64,000 nucleotides of DNA from JBBIPA01 sp963775935 (GCA_963775935.1 CAVZKR010000008.1:219087-283086); one strand, 5' to 3'. Positions 7,995-17,572 are shown, counted from the stretch's first letter. Notes: a model not told the origin generated them from the sequence alone. Numbers and translations: made by a program.

Positions 7995-8852
7995 ATGATT
8001 AGTCCACGTCTTCTCCGCAGAAGAATTCGTAGTATACAGAGCACGGCAAAAATCACCAAAGCGATGGAAATGATTGCCACAGCTAAGATGAGGCGTGCTC
8101 AGGAGCAAGCTCTGGCAGGTAGGCCTTATAACGATAAGATAACTCAGCTTGTATCTGACCTCGCGGTCGAGTCCGGAGCAGAAGTTTCCCTGCATCCTCT
8201 TCTGGAAAAACGAGAGGCAATAAACAAAATAGCAGTAGTTTATATTACCTCAGATAGAGGATTATGTGGTGGGCTCAATACTAACATGAATCGTCTGACC
8301 GCCAACTTCATCCTTGAACAGAAAATACCAGTAACACTTATTACAGTAGGTCGCAAAGGAACCAACTTCATGCATCGCCAACATCAGGATCTCAGGGCTG
8401 AGTTCAATGTGGTTGATCGTCCTTCCCTGTTTGATACATTGCCTATTTCTCGAATTATTATCGATGATTATATAAATCGGCAAGTTGATCTGGTGTATTT
8501 AGCATACACACAATTTATAAGCACGATGGCACAAAGACCAACAATAGAATTGTTACTCCCAATAAAGCCAGCAACTTTATTAAAAACAGAAACTACTGAA
8601 TATATTTACGAACCAGATCCAAAATCTGTATTGGAAGGACTTTTACCACGATTTATAGAAATGAGGGTTTATCACGCTGTACTCGAAGCTATTGCCAGTG
8701 AACAGTCAGCACGGATGATTGCCATGCGCAATGCTACTGATAATGCTAATGAAATTATTGAACATCTAACATTAACCTTGAACAAAGCGCGTCAAGAAAT
8801 GATCACCACGGAACTTCTCGATATTACCGGAGGTGTCGAAGTCTTACACTAA
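7995..8852 (+). CDS. atpG: ATP synthase F1 subunit gamma
   Basis: A 285-residue rotor shaft. The N-terminal helix has ITKAMEMIATAKMRRAQ, a central Rossmann-like part contains SDRGLCGGLNTNMN, and the C-terminal helix has RMIAMRNATDNANE. Normal length. Confidence 0.97.
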   Translation: MISPRLLRRRIRSIQSTAKITKAMEMIATAKMRRAQEQALAGRPYNDKITQLVSDLAVESGAEVSLHPLLEKREAINKIAVVYITSDRGLCGGLNTNMNRLTANFILEQKIPVTLITVGRKGTNFMHRQHQDLRAEFNVVDRPSLFDTLPISRIIIDDYINRQVDLVYLAYTQFISTMAQRPTIELLLPIKPATLLKTETTEYIYEPDPKSVLEGLLPRFIEMRVYHAVLEAIASEQSARMIAMRNATDNANEIIEHLTLTLNKARQEMITTELLDITGGVEVLH

Positions 8853-8863
8853 GGAGGTCAATT

Positions 8864-10258
8864 TTGGCTAAGGGTAAAGTAGCTCAAATAATCGGAACAG
8901 TAATCGATGTCGAATTTCCACAGGAGGAACTGCCTGCAATTTACAATGCTTTAGAGATTAATCAAGATGGCGAGAAATTAATCCTCGAGGTGCAGCACCA
9001 TATCGGTAACAATTACGTTCGCTGTCTGGCGCTATGTCCCACTGACGGTTTGCAAAGAGGAGTCGAGGTAATAGATACAGGTGCTCCAGTGACAGTGCCC
9101 GTAGGAAGAGCTACCTTGGGTCGACTATTCAATGTATTTGGTGAACCATTAGACAATCTTGGCCCAGTGAAGGCTGAGAAACGTCTTCCAATACACCGTG
9201 AACCACCTCTACTTGAAGAGCAAGAAACAACCACTCAAATGCTGGAAACAGGGCTCAAAGTAATTGATCTTATTACTCCCTTTACTAAAGGAGGTAAGAT
9301 TGGAGCTTACGGTGGTGCCGGGGTCGGTAAAACAGTAATCATTACGGAATTAATTCACAATATCGCTACGGAACACGGTGGATTCTCTGTCTTTGCTGGC
9401 GTTGGGGAGCGATCGAGGGAAGGTAACGATTTATGGGTTGAGATGAAGCATTCTGGCGTACTCGATAAAACGATGCTTGTTTTTGGGCAGATGAATGAAC
9501 CACCTGGGGTCCGTGCTCGAATTGGACTGACCGGTGTGACGATGGCTGAATTCTTCCGTGAAGAAGAAGGACAAGATGTACTTCTCTTTATTGACAACAT
9601 CTATCGTCATATCCTTGCTAATATGGAGGTTTCGGCATTGCTGGGGCGTATGCCATCGGCCGTTGGATATCAACCAACTCTCGCTACAGATGTCGGCGAA
9701 CTGGAGGAAAGAATCACCTCTACCAAGAAAGGATCTATCACCTCGTTCCAGGCTATATATGTACCTGCAGATGACTATACTGATCCAGGAATTGTCACTA
9801 CTTTTGGGCATCTTGATGGCGTCATTTCCCTTGAACGTTCCATCGCTGCATTAGGTATTTATCCTGCTGTTGACCCATTATCTTCCACATCGCGAATACT
9901 TGATCCGCAGGTTATTGGAGATGACCATTATCAAACAGCGAGAGGAGTACAAAAAGTACTGCAACGTTACAAGGATCTCCAGGATGTAATTGCCATTTTG
10001 GGTATGGAAGAACTTAGCGATGAAGACAAGGTAACTGTAGCTAGGGCACGTCGTATTCAAAGGTTCCTGTCCCAGCCTATGTTTGTAGCCGAGGCTTTTA
10101 CTGGACGAAAAGGTAAATATGTTCCAGTGAAAGAGACTGTTCGTGGCTTTAAGGAAATACTCGAAGGAAAACATGATAACCTTCCTGAGGCCGCATTCTA
10201 TATGGTTGGTACTATAGACGAAGCGGTAGAACAAGCGAAAATAATTGGGAGCGCATAG
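8864..10258 (+). CDS. atpD: ATP synthase F1 subunit beta
   Basis: The 464-residue catalytic subunit. The P-loop GGAGVGKT is at residues 150-157, GERSREGNDL follows, and the torque segment reads EELSDED instead of DELSEED. The segment before EVSALLGRMPS reads IYRHILANM, which departs from the usual IFRFTQAGS/IYRYTLAGT pattern although the flanks are canonical. TTG start after AAGGAGG. The stop codon overlaps the GTG of atpC by one base. Confidence 0.98.
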   Translation: MAKGKVAQIIGTVIDVEFPQEELPAIYNALEINQDGEKLILEVQHHIGNNYVRCLALCPTDGLQRGVEVIDTGAPVTVPVGRATLGRLFNVFGEPLDNLGPVKAEKRLPIHREPPLLEEQETTTQMLETGLKVIDLITPFTKGGKIGAYGGAGVGKTVIITELIHNIATEHGGFSVFAGVGERSREGNDLWVEMKHSGVLDKTMLVFGQMNEPPGVRARIGLTGVTMAEFFREEEGQDVLLFIDNIYRHILANMEVSALLGRMPSAVGYQPTLATDVGELEERITSTKKGSITSFQAIYVPADDYTDPGIVTTFGHLDGVISLERSIAALGIYPAVDPLSSTSRILDPQVIGDDHYQTARGVQKVLQRYKDLQDVIAILGMEELSDEDKVTVARARRIQRFLSQPMFVAEAFTGRKGKYVPVKETVRGFKEILEGKHDNLPEAAFYMVGTIDEAVEQAKIIGSA

Positions 10259-10683
10259 TGTCTAAATTAAAGCTTGAAATCGTAACTGCCGAACATCTAA
10301 CCTTCTCTGGCGACGTGAATGCAGTAATTGCTCCAGGGATAGAAGGGCAATTAGGGATTCTACCCAATCACGCGCCTCTAATGACGATGCTTCAACCTGG
10401 TGAGCTAATCATTAGAAAGGATGGCGAGGAATTATATTTGGCTATTACTGGTGGATTTCTCGAAGTGCGCCCAGATAAAGTTATTATTCTGGCTGATGCC
10501 TGTGAACGCTGTGAGGAAATCGATATAGCCCGTGCTGAGGAAGCTAAAAAGCGAGCTGAAGAACGCCTTAAGTCGCATACACCTGAAATCGATCATGCCC
10601 GAGCTGAAGCAGCACTTCGTCGCGCTCTTATCCGTATTAAAGTAGCAGAGAAAATGCGCCGAAAACTCCGACCAAATATCTAA
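10258..10683 (+). CDS. atpC: ATP synthase F1 subunit epsilon
   Basis: A 141-residue protein with the N-terminal beta sandwich (GIEGQLGILPNHAPLMTML) and a C-terminal helical hairpin that can inhibit rotation. It is the last gene of the operon, translationally coupled to atpD. Only a weak hairpin follows before the convergent khpA gene, so no firm terminator is called. Confidence 0.95.
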   Translation: MSKLKLEIVTAEHLTFSGDVNAVIAPGIEGQLGILPNHAPLMTMLQPGELIIRKDGEELYLAITGGFLEVRPDKVIILADACERCEEIDIARAEEAKKRAEERLKSHTPEIDHARAEAALRRALIRIKVAEKMRRKLRPNI

Positions 10684-10730
10684 TTCAAAAAGCTACTTTT
10701 AGCTAAATAATCAAACTTAATCTATCGCAA

Positions 10731-10961
10731 TTATACTATTTCAAGCCTGACCCTGATACCTGCTTTTGTAGCTGCCACTCTCAGCAACGTTCGCATTGCT
10801 TCCGCCACTCGCCCTTGCTTGCCTATTACCCTCCCCTTATCGTCTAAGGCAACCTCCAGCTTAATTACCAACCTATTATCTTCAGTTGTTTCTTCAGTAA
10901 CTTTTACATCATTAGGTGCGCTCACAATAGACTTTGCAATATACTCAATTAATTCCTTCAT
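10731..10961 (-). CDS. khpA: KH-domain RNA-binding protein KhpA
   Basis: A 76-residue single KH domain with the GxxG loop as GKQG (within GRVIGKQGRVAEAMR), the length of the YlqC/KhpA family of small RNA chaperones. It starts 2 nt after rpsP, a common bacterial pairing. Confidence 0.92.
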   Translation of the reverse strand: MKELIEYIAKSIVSAPNDVKVTEETTEDNRLVIKLEVALDDKGRVIGKQGRVAEAMRTLLRVAATKAGIRVRLEIV

Positions 10962-10963
10962 TA

Positions 10964-11305
10964 CTATGTCTCCTTAGTGGTTGTTTCAATCTCGGTCGTG
11001 CCTTTCTTGGATTTCGATTTTGCTGCCTTTGGCCTCCCAGATAATTTTGGTTTTAGCTTTGCTGGAATTTCAACTTCTGATTTGGACAACAATCGAGCCA
11101 CAGTAACAGTTGGCCTCGCGCCGCAACCGAGCCATTTAGTAGCTTTTTCTTTATCGACATTGATCGTCTCTGGATCGGTCAACGGATTATACTGTCCGAT
11201 AACCTCAATAAACGCACCATCACGTGGCGACCTTGAATCAGCAACCACTATGCGATACATCGGTTTACTTTTAGCACCTACTCTCCTTAATCTGATTTTT
11301 ACCAT
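10964..11305 (-). CDS. rpsP: 30S ribosomal protein S16
   Basis: The core S16 fold starts MVKIRLRRVGAKSKP and has the signatures YRIVVADSRSPRDG and IGQYNPL. A lysine/threonine-rich tail follows after about residue 80. The 113-residue start at 11305 follows AAAGGA; an in-frame ATG 24 nt upstream is less well placed. It is expressed with khpA from the promoter at 11347-11375. Confidence 0.96.
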   Translation of the reverse strand: MVKIRLRRVGAKSKPMYRIVVADSRSPRDGAFIEVIGQYNPLTDPETINVDKEKATKWLGCGARPTVTVARLLSKSEVEIPAKLKPKLSGRPKAAKSKSKKGTTEIETTTKET

Positions 11306-11346
11306 GGTTCCTTTCTCAATCTGAATCACTAAATTTTTTATTGGTT

Positions 11347-11375
11347 ATTATGCCCCAAGCCGCCTTGACTGTCAA
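11347..11375 (-). promoter_or_regulatory. Sigma-70-type promoter of rpsP-khpA
   Basis: On the minus strand TTGACA (11375-11370), 17-nt spacer, CATAAT (11352-11347), about 40 nt upstream of rpsP. Confidence 0.8.
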
Positions 11376-11424
11376 TAGCACCACTCGTTTCGAGTATCGT
11401 CAAGAGGCATATGATAAGCTAAGG

Positions 11425-11453
11425 TTGCCACCGACGAATAGAGCTATTATAAT
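11425..11453 (+). promoter_or_regulatory. Promoter of nfi giving a leaderless message
   Basis: TTGCCA (11425-11430), 17-nt spacer, TATAAT (11448-11453). The expected transcription start, 6-7 nt after the -10, falls on the GTG start codon at 11460, and no ribosome site exists. Confidence 0.75.
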
Positions 11454-11459
11454 CAAAGC

Positions 11460-12158
11460 GTGAAAATAAACCAATTACATAATTGGCACTTAAGCATTGA
11501 CCAAGCAAAGCGTCTCCAAGGAGAACTGGCAAGTCAAATCTCAAAGAAAAATGAGATGACTGAACCTCTGTTCATCGCTGGCTCTGATATCTCGGCAGTT
11601 GATTCCAACGGCAACGCCCGTGCCGCAGTAGTCGTTTTAAAATACCCTAGCCTCGAAACGGTGGAGATACAAGTGGCAGAAGACAAACCTATCTTTCCTT
11701 ATATTCCAGGTTTACTATCTTTTCGAGAATCTCCTCTCTTATTAGCCGCATTTAATAAGTTATCAAACGAACCAGACCTTCTTTTTGTTGATGGGCAGGG
11801 TATTGCGCATCCTAGACGTTTTGGAATCGCTTCACATCTAGGCTTGATTTTAAATATTCCTACTATTGGGTGTGCCAAATCAAAGCTTTGTGGCTTTTAT
11901 AAACCCTTAAGTGCTAAAAAGGCTGGACTATGCACTGAATTAATGGACCATGATGAAGTGATAGGAGCAGTACTGGTAACGAAAGATCATACGTCCCCAG
12001 TTTACGTTTCTATAGGACACAAGATTGATTTGTCAACTGCTATATTTTGGGTGACAAGATGCTGTAATGGCTACCGTTTGCCCAAGCCATGCCGTCTAGC
12101 CCATCTTGCCGCTAGTGGTAATTACAAAGCCTCAACATTATCAGCAAATACTACGTAA
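11460..12158 (+). CDS. nfi: Endonuclease V (deoxyinosine repair)
   Basis: Endonuclease V nicks DNA near deoxyinosine. The 232-residue protein has the family blocks in order: GSDIS carrying the first catalytic aspartate, the wedge-type motif PYIPGLLSFRE with the catalytic glutamate, and DGQGIAHPRRFGIASHLG with the next aspartate and histidine. The GTG at 11460 coincides with the predicted transcription start, suggesting leaderless translation. Monocistronic or reading towards prfB. Confidence 0.92.
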   Translation: MKINQLHNWHLSIDQAKRLQGELASQISKKNEMTEPLFIAGSDISAVDSNGNARAAVVVLKYPSLETVEIQVAEDKPIFPYIPGLLSFRESPLLLAAFNKLSNEPDLLFVDGQGIAHPRRFGIASHLGLILNIPTIGCAKSKLCGFYKPLSAKKAGLCTELMDHDEVIGAVLVTKDHTSPVYVSIGHKIDLSTAIFWVTRCCNGYRLPKPCRLAHLAASGNYKASTLSANTT

Positions 12159-12196
12159 ACTAAACTCGAGCAACTATAAAAGAAGCAGGAGAAAAT

Positions 12197-13301
12197 ATGC
12201 AAGAGGAACAAGGAAAATTAGAAGCCATGCACCGACGAATTTCTGACATAATGGTGCGTCTTTGATATAACAGGAAAGGAAAAGGATATTATTAAGTTCG
12301 AAGCTGAGACCACTCAACCCAATTTTTGGCTTGACCAGGTAAAAGCTCAATCAATAATGCGTAAATTAGATTCCACCAAGCTTATTGTGAACATATGGCG
12401 AGGATTGGAAAAGAAAGCAGATGACCTTAATGAAATGATAACACTTATTGAAGAAGAACATGATATATCACTAAGCGAAGAAATTCAGCGTGAAATTGAC
12501 GGCTTAAGTGTCCAGCTTGATGATCTAGAGATTCAGTTGATGTTGAATAGCGACTATGACACAAGAGACGCCATTGTAGCTATCCATGCTGGTGCTGGTG
12601 GTACAGAGTCTCAGGATTGGGCTGAGATGCTTCTAAGAATGTATCTTAGATGGGCTGAAAAGCGTCGGTACCAGACGGATATCTTGGATACTTCTCCGGG
12701 TGAAGAAGCCGGAATTAAGAGTGTTACTGTTGAGATTAGAGGTGGCTACGCTTATGGTTATTTAAAATCAGAACATGGAGTACACAGGCTAGTCCGTCTA
12801 TCCCCATTTGATGCCGACCATGCTCGCCATACTTCATTTGTTCTGGTTGAAGTATTACCTGAGGTAAAAGAGCAGACCGAAATCCAGATTAACTCCGATG
12901 ATTTAAAAATCGATACCTATAGGTCGAGCGGCCCTGGCGGGCAGCATATGCAAAAAACGAGCAGTGCTGTAAGGATAACCCACATTCCGACTGGTCTAAT
13001 AGTTACCTGCGAAAGTCAAAGGTCTCAATACCAGAATAAGGAGAGTGCTCTCAGGGTACTCCATGCACGTCTACTTGAATTTGAATTGAAGAAAAGGGAA
13101 GTAGAAAAAGCGAAGCTAAAAGGTAAGCGCATTGAAGCAGGTTGGGGGAATCAAATTAGAAGTTATGTTCTTCATCCATACAAGATGGTGAAAGATCACC
13201 GAACTGGTTATGAGACAAGTAATGCTGCTGCAGTGTTAGATGGCGACTTGGATGAATTTATTGCTAGTTATCTTCGGTCGAAAGTTGGAGATGAAAAATG
13301 A
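12197..13301 (+). CDS. prfB: Peptide chain release factor 2 (programmed +1 frameshift)
   Basis: RF2 reads UAA and UGA stop codons. Translation from ATG 12197 (after AGGAG) gives 22 codons to an in-frame TGA at 12263. Slipping +1 at CTT gives the continuous RF2 frame (GKEKDIIKFEAE), for about 367 residues in total. Present are the SPF tripeptide (VRLSPFDAD) and the catalytic GGQ (SSGPGGQHMQKT). The annotated C-terminal frame alone would lack the N-terminal domain. The stop overlaps the next gene's ATG (ATGA), so the metallopeptidase is translationally coupled. Confidence 0.96.
12257..12266 (+). promoter_or_regulatory. RF2 autoregulatory frameshift site (CTT TGA T)
   Basis: The slip codon CTT (12260-12262) is followed by TGA and then T. 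Most bacteria have CTTTGAC. The Shine-Dalgarno-like stimulator normally 3 nt upstream (AGGGGG) is weak here (GGTGCG). The shift is inferred from the continuity of the RF2 protein across frames. Confidence 0.9.
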
Positions 13302-14566
13302 TGAAGTATTTTCTCCTGATAGTTACAATCATTGTCTTGCTCATTACCATGCCACTGGCAGTACATGCGGAGCAAGAGATCTCTGTGCTCGGCAGCACTA
13401 CCGAACTTCATTTTCCCACAGCTCTGGTATTTACGGTAAAAGCCGAGAGTTCTAGTGACATTACTCGAATCCGTCTCAGCTATCAGGTCGAAAAAATGAA
13501 CTTTGCGAGAGTCCTCAGTGAAGCTTGGCCCGAGTTTATCCCATCGAATCAGGTCGAAGCGAGATGGACATGGGATATGAGAAATGCAAGCTTGCCACCA
13601 TCGGCAATAATTCACTATTGGTGGACTTTAGAAAACAAGAACGGTAGTAAATTTACTACGCCAATGAATACGGTTCGGTTTAGTGACAGTCGCTATAACT
13701 GGAAAAGCTTATCTTCAGGAAAAGTAACCTTATTCTATTACGAGAGCAACCAATCGTCAGCAGATGAATTGATGAAAGCTACACAGCAGGCGTTGGAAAG
13801 GTTAGCTACAGATACTGGTGTCCGCCTTGATAAGCCCATTGAACTATATATCTACGCCAACTCAAAGGATTTACAGGGCTCGATGGTTTTTCCTAGGGAA
13901 TGGACAGGTGGCACTGCATTTACTCAATATAACATTATCGCCATCGGCATTTCATCGCAAAACTTGGATTGGGGGAGAAAGGCTCTGGCACATGAACTCG
14001 GACACATAGTAACACATCAATTGACTTTCAGTCCCTATGGAGCTAATTTACCAACCTGGCTTGATGAAGGTCTCGCTATGCATGCTGAAGGTGAGCTAGA
14101 TCCTAATCTCGAAGTATATCTTAAAAGAGCCGCTATCCAACAAAGCCTTATTTCAATTCGTAGCTTATCCAGTCCCTTTTCAGCTAAATCTGAGGATGCT
14201 TATCTCTCTTACGCTGAAAGTCAAAGTATAATTGAGTTCCTATTACAAAACTATAGCAAAGATAAAATGGCTGACTTGCTGACTTTTCTGAAGGAGGGCA
14301 TGAGTACTGATGAAGCACTTACTAAGCTTTATAGTTTTGACCAAGATGGACTCGAGCAATTATGGCGCGTATCTTTAAGTACTACCCTTCCAAAGCAAGC
14401 AATAGAACAACCAAGCCCAATAACAACAACACAGCATGGATTCTATCCAGCAGCAATTATCCTCCTAGCAGCTTTGGCCACGCTAGGTGCTTCAGCTCTT
14501 GCTCTTGGCCTAGAAGAATGGTCGTATCGTCGCTATAAAAGAATACGTTCAAACCTCAATAAGTAA
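13298..14566 (+). CDS. Membrane-anchored zinc metallopeptidase (peptidase MA-like)
   Basis: A 422-residue secreted protein with an N-terminal signal sequence (to about residue 24, ending AVHA), an N-terminal beta-rich domain, and a gluzincin core with HELGH in the middle. A downstream glutamate lies in WLDEGLAMHAEGE. A C-terminal membrane helix (about residues 388-408) precedes a basic tail. This pattern fits peptidase-MA family proteins that act outside the membrane on unknown substrates. It is coupled to prfB by an ATGA overlap, and I see no obvious functional reason for that. Confidence 0.8.
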   Translation: MMKYFLLIVTIIVLLITMPLAVHAEQEISVLGSTTELHFPTALVFTVKAESSSDITRIRLSYQVEKMNFARVLSEAWPEFIPSNQVEARWTWDMRNASLPPSAIIHYWWTLENKNGSKFTTPMNTVRFSDSRYNWKSLSSGKVTLFYYESNQSSADELMKATQQALERLATDTGVRLDKPIELYIYANSKDLQGSMVFPREWTGGTAFTQYNIIAIGISSQNLDWGRKALAHELGHIVTHQLTFSPYGANLPTWLDEGLAMHAEGELDPNLEVYLKRAAIQQSLISIRSLSSPFSAKSEDAYLSYAESQSIIEFLLQNYSKDKMADLLTFLKEGMSTDEALTKLYSFDQDGLEQLWRVSLSTTLPKQAIEQPSPITTTQHGFYPAAIILLAALATLGASALALGLEEWSYRRYKRIRSNLNK

Positions 14567-14592
14567 ATGTTTAATGAATTTATCGGTAATTC

Positions 14593-15288
14593 ATGAAAGA
14601 TTCCTTTACCATTCATGACCTTCCTTTAGCCGAGCGCCCACGGGAACGCCTGCTTAGGCTTGGAGTTGAGTCGCTTTCAACTCACGAACTCCTAGCGTTA
14701 ATCCTAGGAAGAGGTATTAAAGGTGAATCGGTTTGGGTTACTGCACAGAATTTGTTGACAAAGTTCGGCAATCTAAACAACATCGCTAGTGCTTCCGTAG
14801 CTGAGCTGCGTCAAGTAAAAGGTATTGGCATAGCTAAGGCAACCCAAATTAAAGCAGCCGTTGAACTGAGCAGAAGACTAGACGCTGCACCAGCGCAATT
14901 GTCCCAAATGAAAATCAAGTGTCCTGAAGATGTGATAGGTACAGTAAAGAACAAGTTAAAGGGTAAAAAGAAAGAACACTTCGTAGTACTTTCACTCGAT
15001 ACTAGAAATCATCCCATCGATATACAGATCGTTTCCATCGGCAATCTTAATTCAAGTATTGTGCACCCCAGAGAAGTATTTAAAGAGGCAATTTCATCTT
15101 GTGCCGCATCAGTTATTTTTGTTCATAACCATCCCTCGGGTGACCCTGAGCCCTCTGAAGAAGATATTAAATTGACCAAACGTCTTGTCGAAGTCGGTGA
15201 AATCTTAGGAATAGAAGTACTTGATCACATTATTGTTTGTGACAGAAATTACGTGAGTATGAAGGCGAGAAAGCTATTTCCAAGTTAG
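14593..15288 (+). CDS. radC: RadC/JAMM-family protein
   Basis: 231 residues: an N-terminal UPF0758 part with helix-hairpin-helix (LRQVKGIGIAKATQIKA), then the JAMM zinc motif HNHPSGDPEPSEED near residue 180. A conserved housekeeping-type protein historically named a DNA-repair factor; the biochemical role is unsettled. It begins 26 nt after the metallopeptidase gene. Confidence 0.92.
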   Translation: MKDSFTIHDLPLAERPRERLLRLGVESLSTHELLALILGRGIKGESVWVTAQNLLTKFGNLNNIASASVAELRQVKGIGIAKATQIKAAVELSRRLDAAPAQLSQMKIKCPEDVIGTVKNKLKGKKKEHFVVLSLDTRNHPIDIQIVSIGNLNSSIVHPREVFKEAISSCAASVIFVHNHPSGDPEPSEEDIKLTKRLVEVGEILGIEVLDHIIVCDRNYVSMKARKLFPS

Positions 15289-15323
15289 AGTCAATATAAT
15301 GTATATCGATTCGGAGGAAAAGC

Positions 15324-16016
15324 ATGGCATATGAATATGAAATAAACGAATTAGCAAAAGAAGAATCGTGGCGTCTGTTCCGAATTATGGGTGAGCTGGT
15401 AGAGGGATTCGATAAGCTCTCTAACCTGGGTCCTGCAGTCAGCTTTTATGGCTCAGCTCGGCTCAAATCTGATGATAAAGTATTTATGCAAACGGAAGAA
15501 ATAGCCTACCGCCTCGGTAAACTTGGTTTTGCCATTATAACTGGTGGAGGTCCAGGTATTATGGAAGCTGCAAACAAGGGGGCACTCAGAGCTGAAACAA
15601 AATCAATTGGACTTAATATTGAACTACCGCAGGAACAGGTTTGTAATAATTATACAACAAAATCAATTACTTTCCGTCACTTCTATGCTCGCAAGTTGAT
15701 GCTGGTGAAGTATGCCACTGCTTTTATCATAATGCCAGGTGGGTTAGGTACTCTTGATGAGTTGACCGAGGTATTAACATTAATTCAAACTCGTAAAATA
15801 AAACCTTTCCCAGTAGTCCTATTTGATAGTGCTTACTGGAAAGGATTCCTCGATTGGCTACGTGGCACAGTTATAGCGAAAGACCTAGTATCAGAAGAGG
15901 ACTTTAACCTCCTCAGGATCTGCGATGAGACAGACGCCGTCATCAATATAGTTCAAGAATGGTATATCAAACAGGAGATTGTGGGCAAAAAAGCTGTGGC
16001 TAAGGCACTTAAATAA
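15324..16016 (+). CDS. LOG-family nucleotide 5'-monophosphate phosphoribohydrolase
   Basis: A 230-residue Rossmann-like protein (TIGR00730 type) with the two signature motifs GGGPGIMEAANKGA and PGGLGTLDELTE. Such enzymes split nucleoside monophosphates into base and ribose phosphate; in bacteria they are cytokinin-activating or nucleotide-salvage enzymes. GGAGG site before ATG 15324. Confidence 0.88.
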   Translation: MAYEYEINELAKEESWRLFRIMGELVEGFDKLSNLGPAVSFYGSARLKSDDKVFMQTEEIAYRLGKLGFAIITGGGPGIMEAANKGALRAETKSIGLNIELPQEQVCNNYTTKSITFRHFYARKLMLVKYATAFIIMPGGLGTLDELTEVLTLIQTRKIKPFPVVLFDSAYWKGFLDWLRGTVIAKDLVSEEDFNLLRICDETDAVINIVQEWYIKQEIVGKKAVAKALK

Positions 16017-16056
16017 AATACTATATGGAGCAAGGATTTTTCACAAAGGACAAAGG

Positions 16057-17463
16057 TTATTCTAGTATAGTCTCGTCGCGATACTTGGGAATCAATATAT
16101 CCCAACCGGTCCTTTGCTTTACCAGATCAGCAAAACGCTGTGCGACTTCTTTCTCACCATGAGTTACAAAAAGGCGATTTGGTGCTTTCTTAAAACCGGA
16201 GAGCCATCTTAATAGCTGATTCTGGTCAGCGTGTGCAGAAAAGCCATTCAGTTGTACAATATTAGCTTTTATAGAGTGGTATTGCCCCAATATTCTCACT
16301 TCGGTAGCGCCATTGACAATTTGCCTTCCCAAGGTACCTTCAGCTTGGTATCCTACAAATAGTATCGTGCTTTCAGGTCTCGAAATATTTGTTACAAGGT
16401 GATGCTTTATCCTGCCACCTGTGCACATTCCAGAACCTGCAATAACAATAATTGTACCTGCGATGTGATTTATCGCCTTTGACTCATCTGCCGTTCTAAT
16501 AAGGTGTAAACCTTGGAAACGAAAAGGCGATTTTTCTTTGCGTATAAACTCCAGCATCTCTTTGTCAAAGACCTCAGTATGTTGCTCAAACACATCTGTA
16601 ACACTAACTGCCATTGGACTATCAACAAAAACCATGATATGCGGTATACGACCTTCCAACAACAACTTATTTAAATAATACAAGACTTCTTGCGTTCTCT
16701 CTAGGGCAAAGCTGGGGATAATAATATTGCCCTTCATGTTCGCAGTGGTATTAATAACATCAGCAAGTTCGATAGCTGATTCGTCTGGACTGGCTAACAC
16801 CCTGTCTCCATAAGTAGACTCAACCAGCACATAATCAGCTTGATCAAATAATGTGGGGTCACATAGTATCGGCTTCTCCCATCTACCAATATCACCGGGA
16901 AAAATTATAGTCCTCTTCTCAGCACCCTGCTGTATCCTAATCTCGATCATGGCTGAGCCAAGTATATGTCCCGCGTCGTAGAACGTGGCTTCAATACCAT
17001 CACCAATGGTAAAAGTCGTTTCGTATGCTACTGGTGAAAAGAGGGGGAAAGAGGCGCTAGCATCTTCCGGAGTGTACAATGGCATTTCTGGATAAGGACC
17101 TCTTCTACCTTCTCGCTCATGTCTCTTGCTTTTATACTCAGCATCTTCTACTTGCAGCTTAGCAGCATCCATAAGCGTGATTTCAGCAATCTCAGCGGTG
17201 GGGGGTGTACAATATATCGGATGACGAAATCCTTCTCTGACTAGTTTTGGCACAAGACCACAGTGATCAAGGTGAGCATGTGTTAAAAGGATTGCATCGA
17301 GAGTTTTCAATGGGATAGGAAATATCGCCCAGTTGCGATCTAAATGTTGTCTTTCCTGATAAAGCCCACAGTCAACCAAAAATCGCGTATTTTTAGCTTC
17401 AACAAGATATTGTGAGCCAGTAACACTCTGAGCACCACCAAGGAATGTTAGTTTAATTTTCAT
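16057..17463 (-). CDS. Metallo-beta-lactamase/beta-CASP ribonuclease
   Basis: 468 residues starting MKIKLTFLGGAQSVTGSQ (17463); the longer frame upstream is not supported. It has the zinc motif HAHLDHCG, a DAGHILGS segment, a beta-CASP insertion, and the RMMBL-type end (NGFSAHADQ, FVTHGE). This is the YSH1/CPSF-like bacterial family of RNA-processing nucleases. It is divergent from the peptide-binding lipoprotein gene. Confidence 0.88.
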   Translation of the reverse strand: MKIKLTFLGGAQSVTGSQYLVEAKNTRFLVDCGLYQERQHLDRNWAIFPIPLKTLDAILLTHAHLDHCGLVPKLVREGFRHPIYCTPPTAEIAEITLMDAAKLQVEDAEYKSKRHEREGRRGPYPEMPLYTPEDASASFPLFSPVAYETTFTIGDGIEATFYDAGHILGSAMIEIRIQQGAEKRTIIFPGDIGRWEKPILCDPTLFDQADYVLVESTYGDRVLASPDESAIELADVINTTANMKGNIIIPSFALERTQEVLYYLNKLLLEGRIPHIMVFVDSPMAVSVTDVFEQHTEVFDKEMLEFIRKEKSPFRFQGLHLIRTADESKAINHIAGTIIVIAGSGMCTGGRIKHHLVTNISRPESTILFVGYQAEGTLGRQIVNGATEVRILGQYHSIKANIVQLNGFSAHADQNQLLRWLSGFKKAPNRLFVTHGEKEVAQRFADLVKQRTGWDILIPKYRDETILE

Positions 17464-17543
17464 AAGAGGTTTATTTATAAAATGATAGCAGAAAGAGATA
17501 TAACAGGTAAAGTCATACAACAGCCTCTGTTCGCTGCTTAAAT

Positions 17544-17572
17544 TTGCTCAAAATGAAAAGCCATATTATACT
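17544..17572 (+). promoter_or_regulatory. Promoter of the peptide-binding lipoprotein gene
   Basis: TTGCTC (17544-17549), 17-nt spacer, TATACT (17567-17572), about 65 nt upstream of ATG 17637. Confidence 0.65.
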
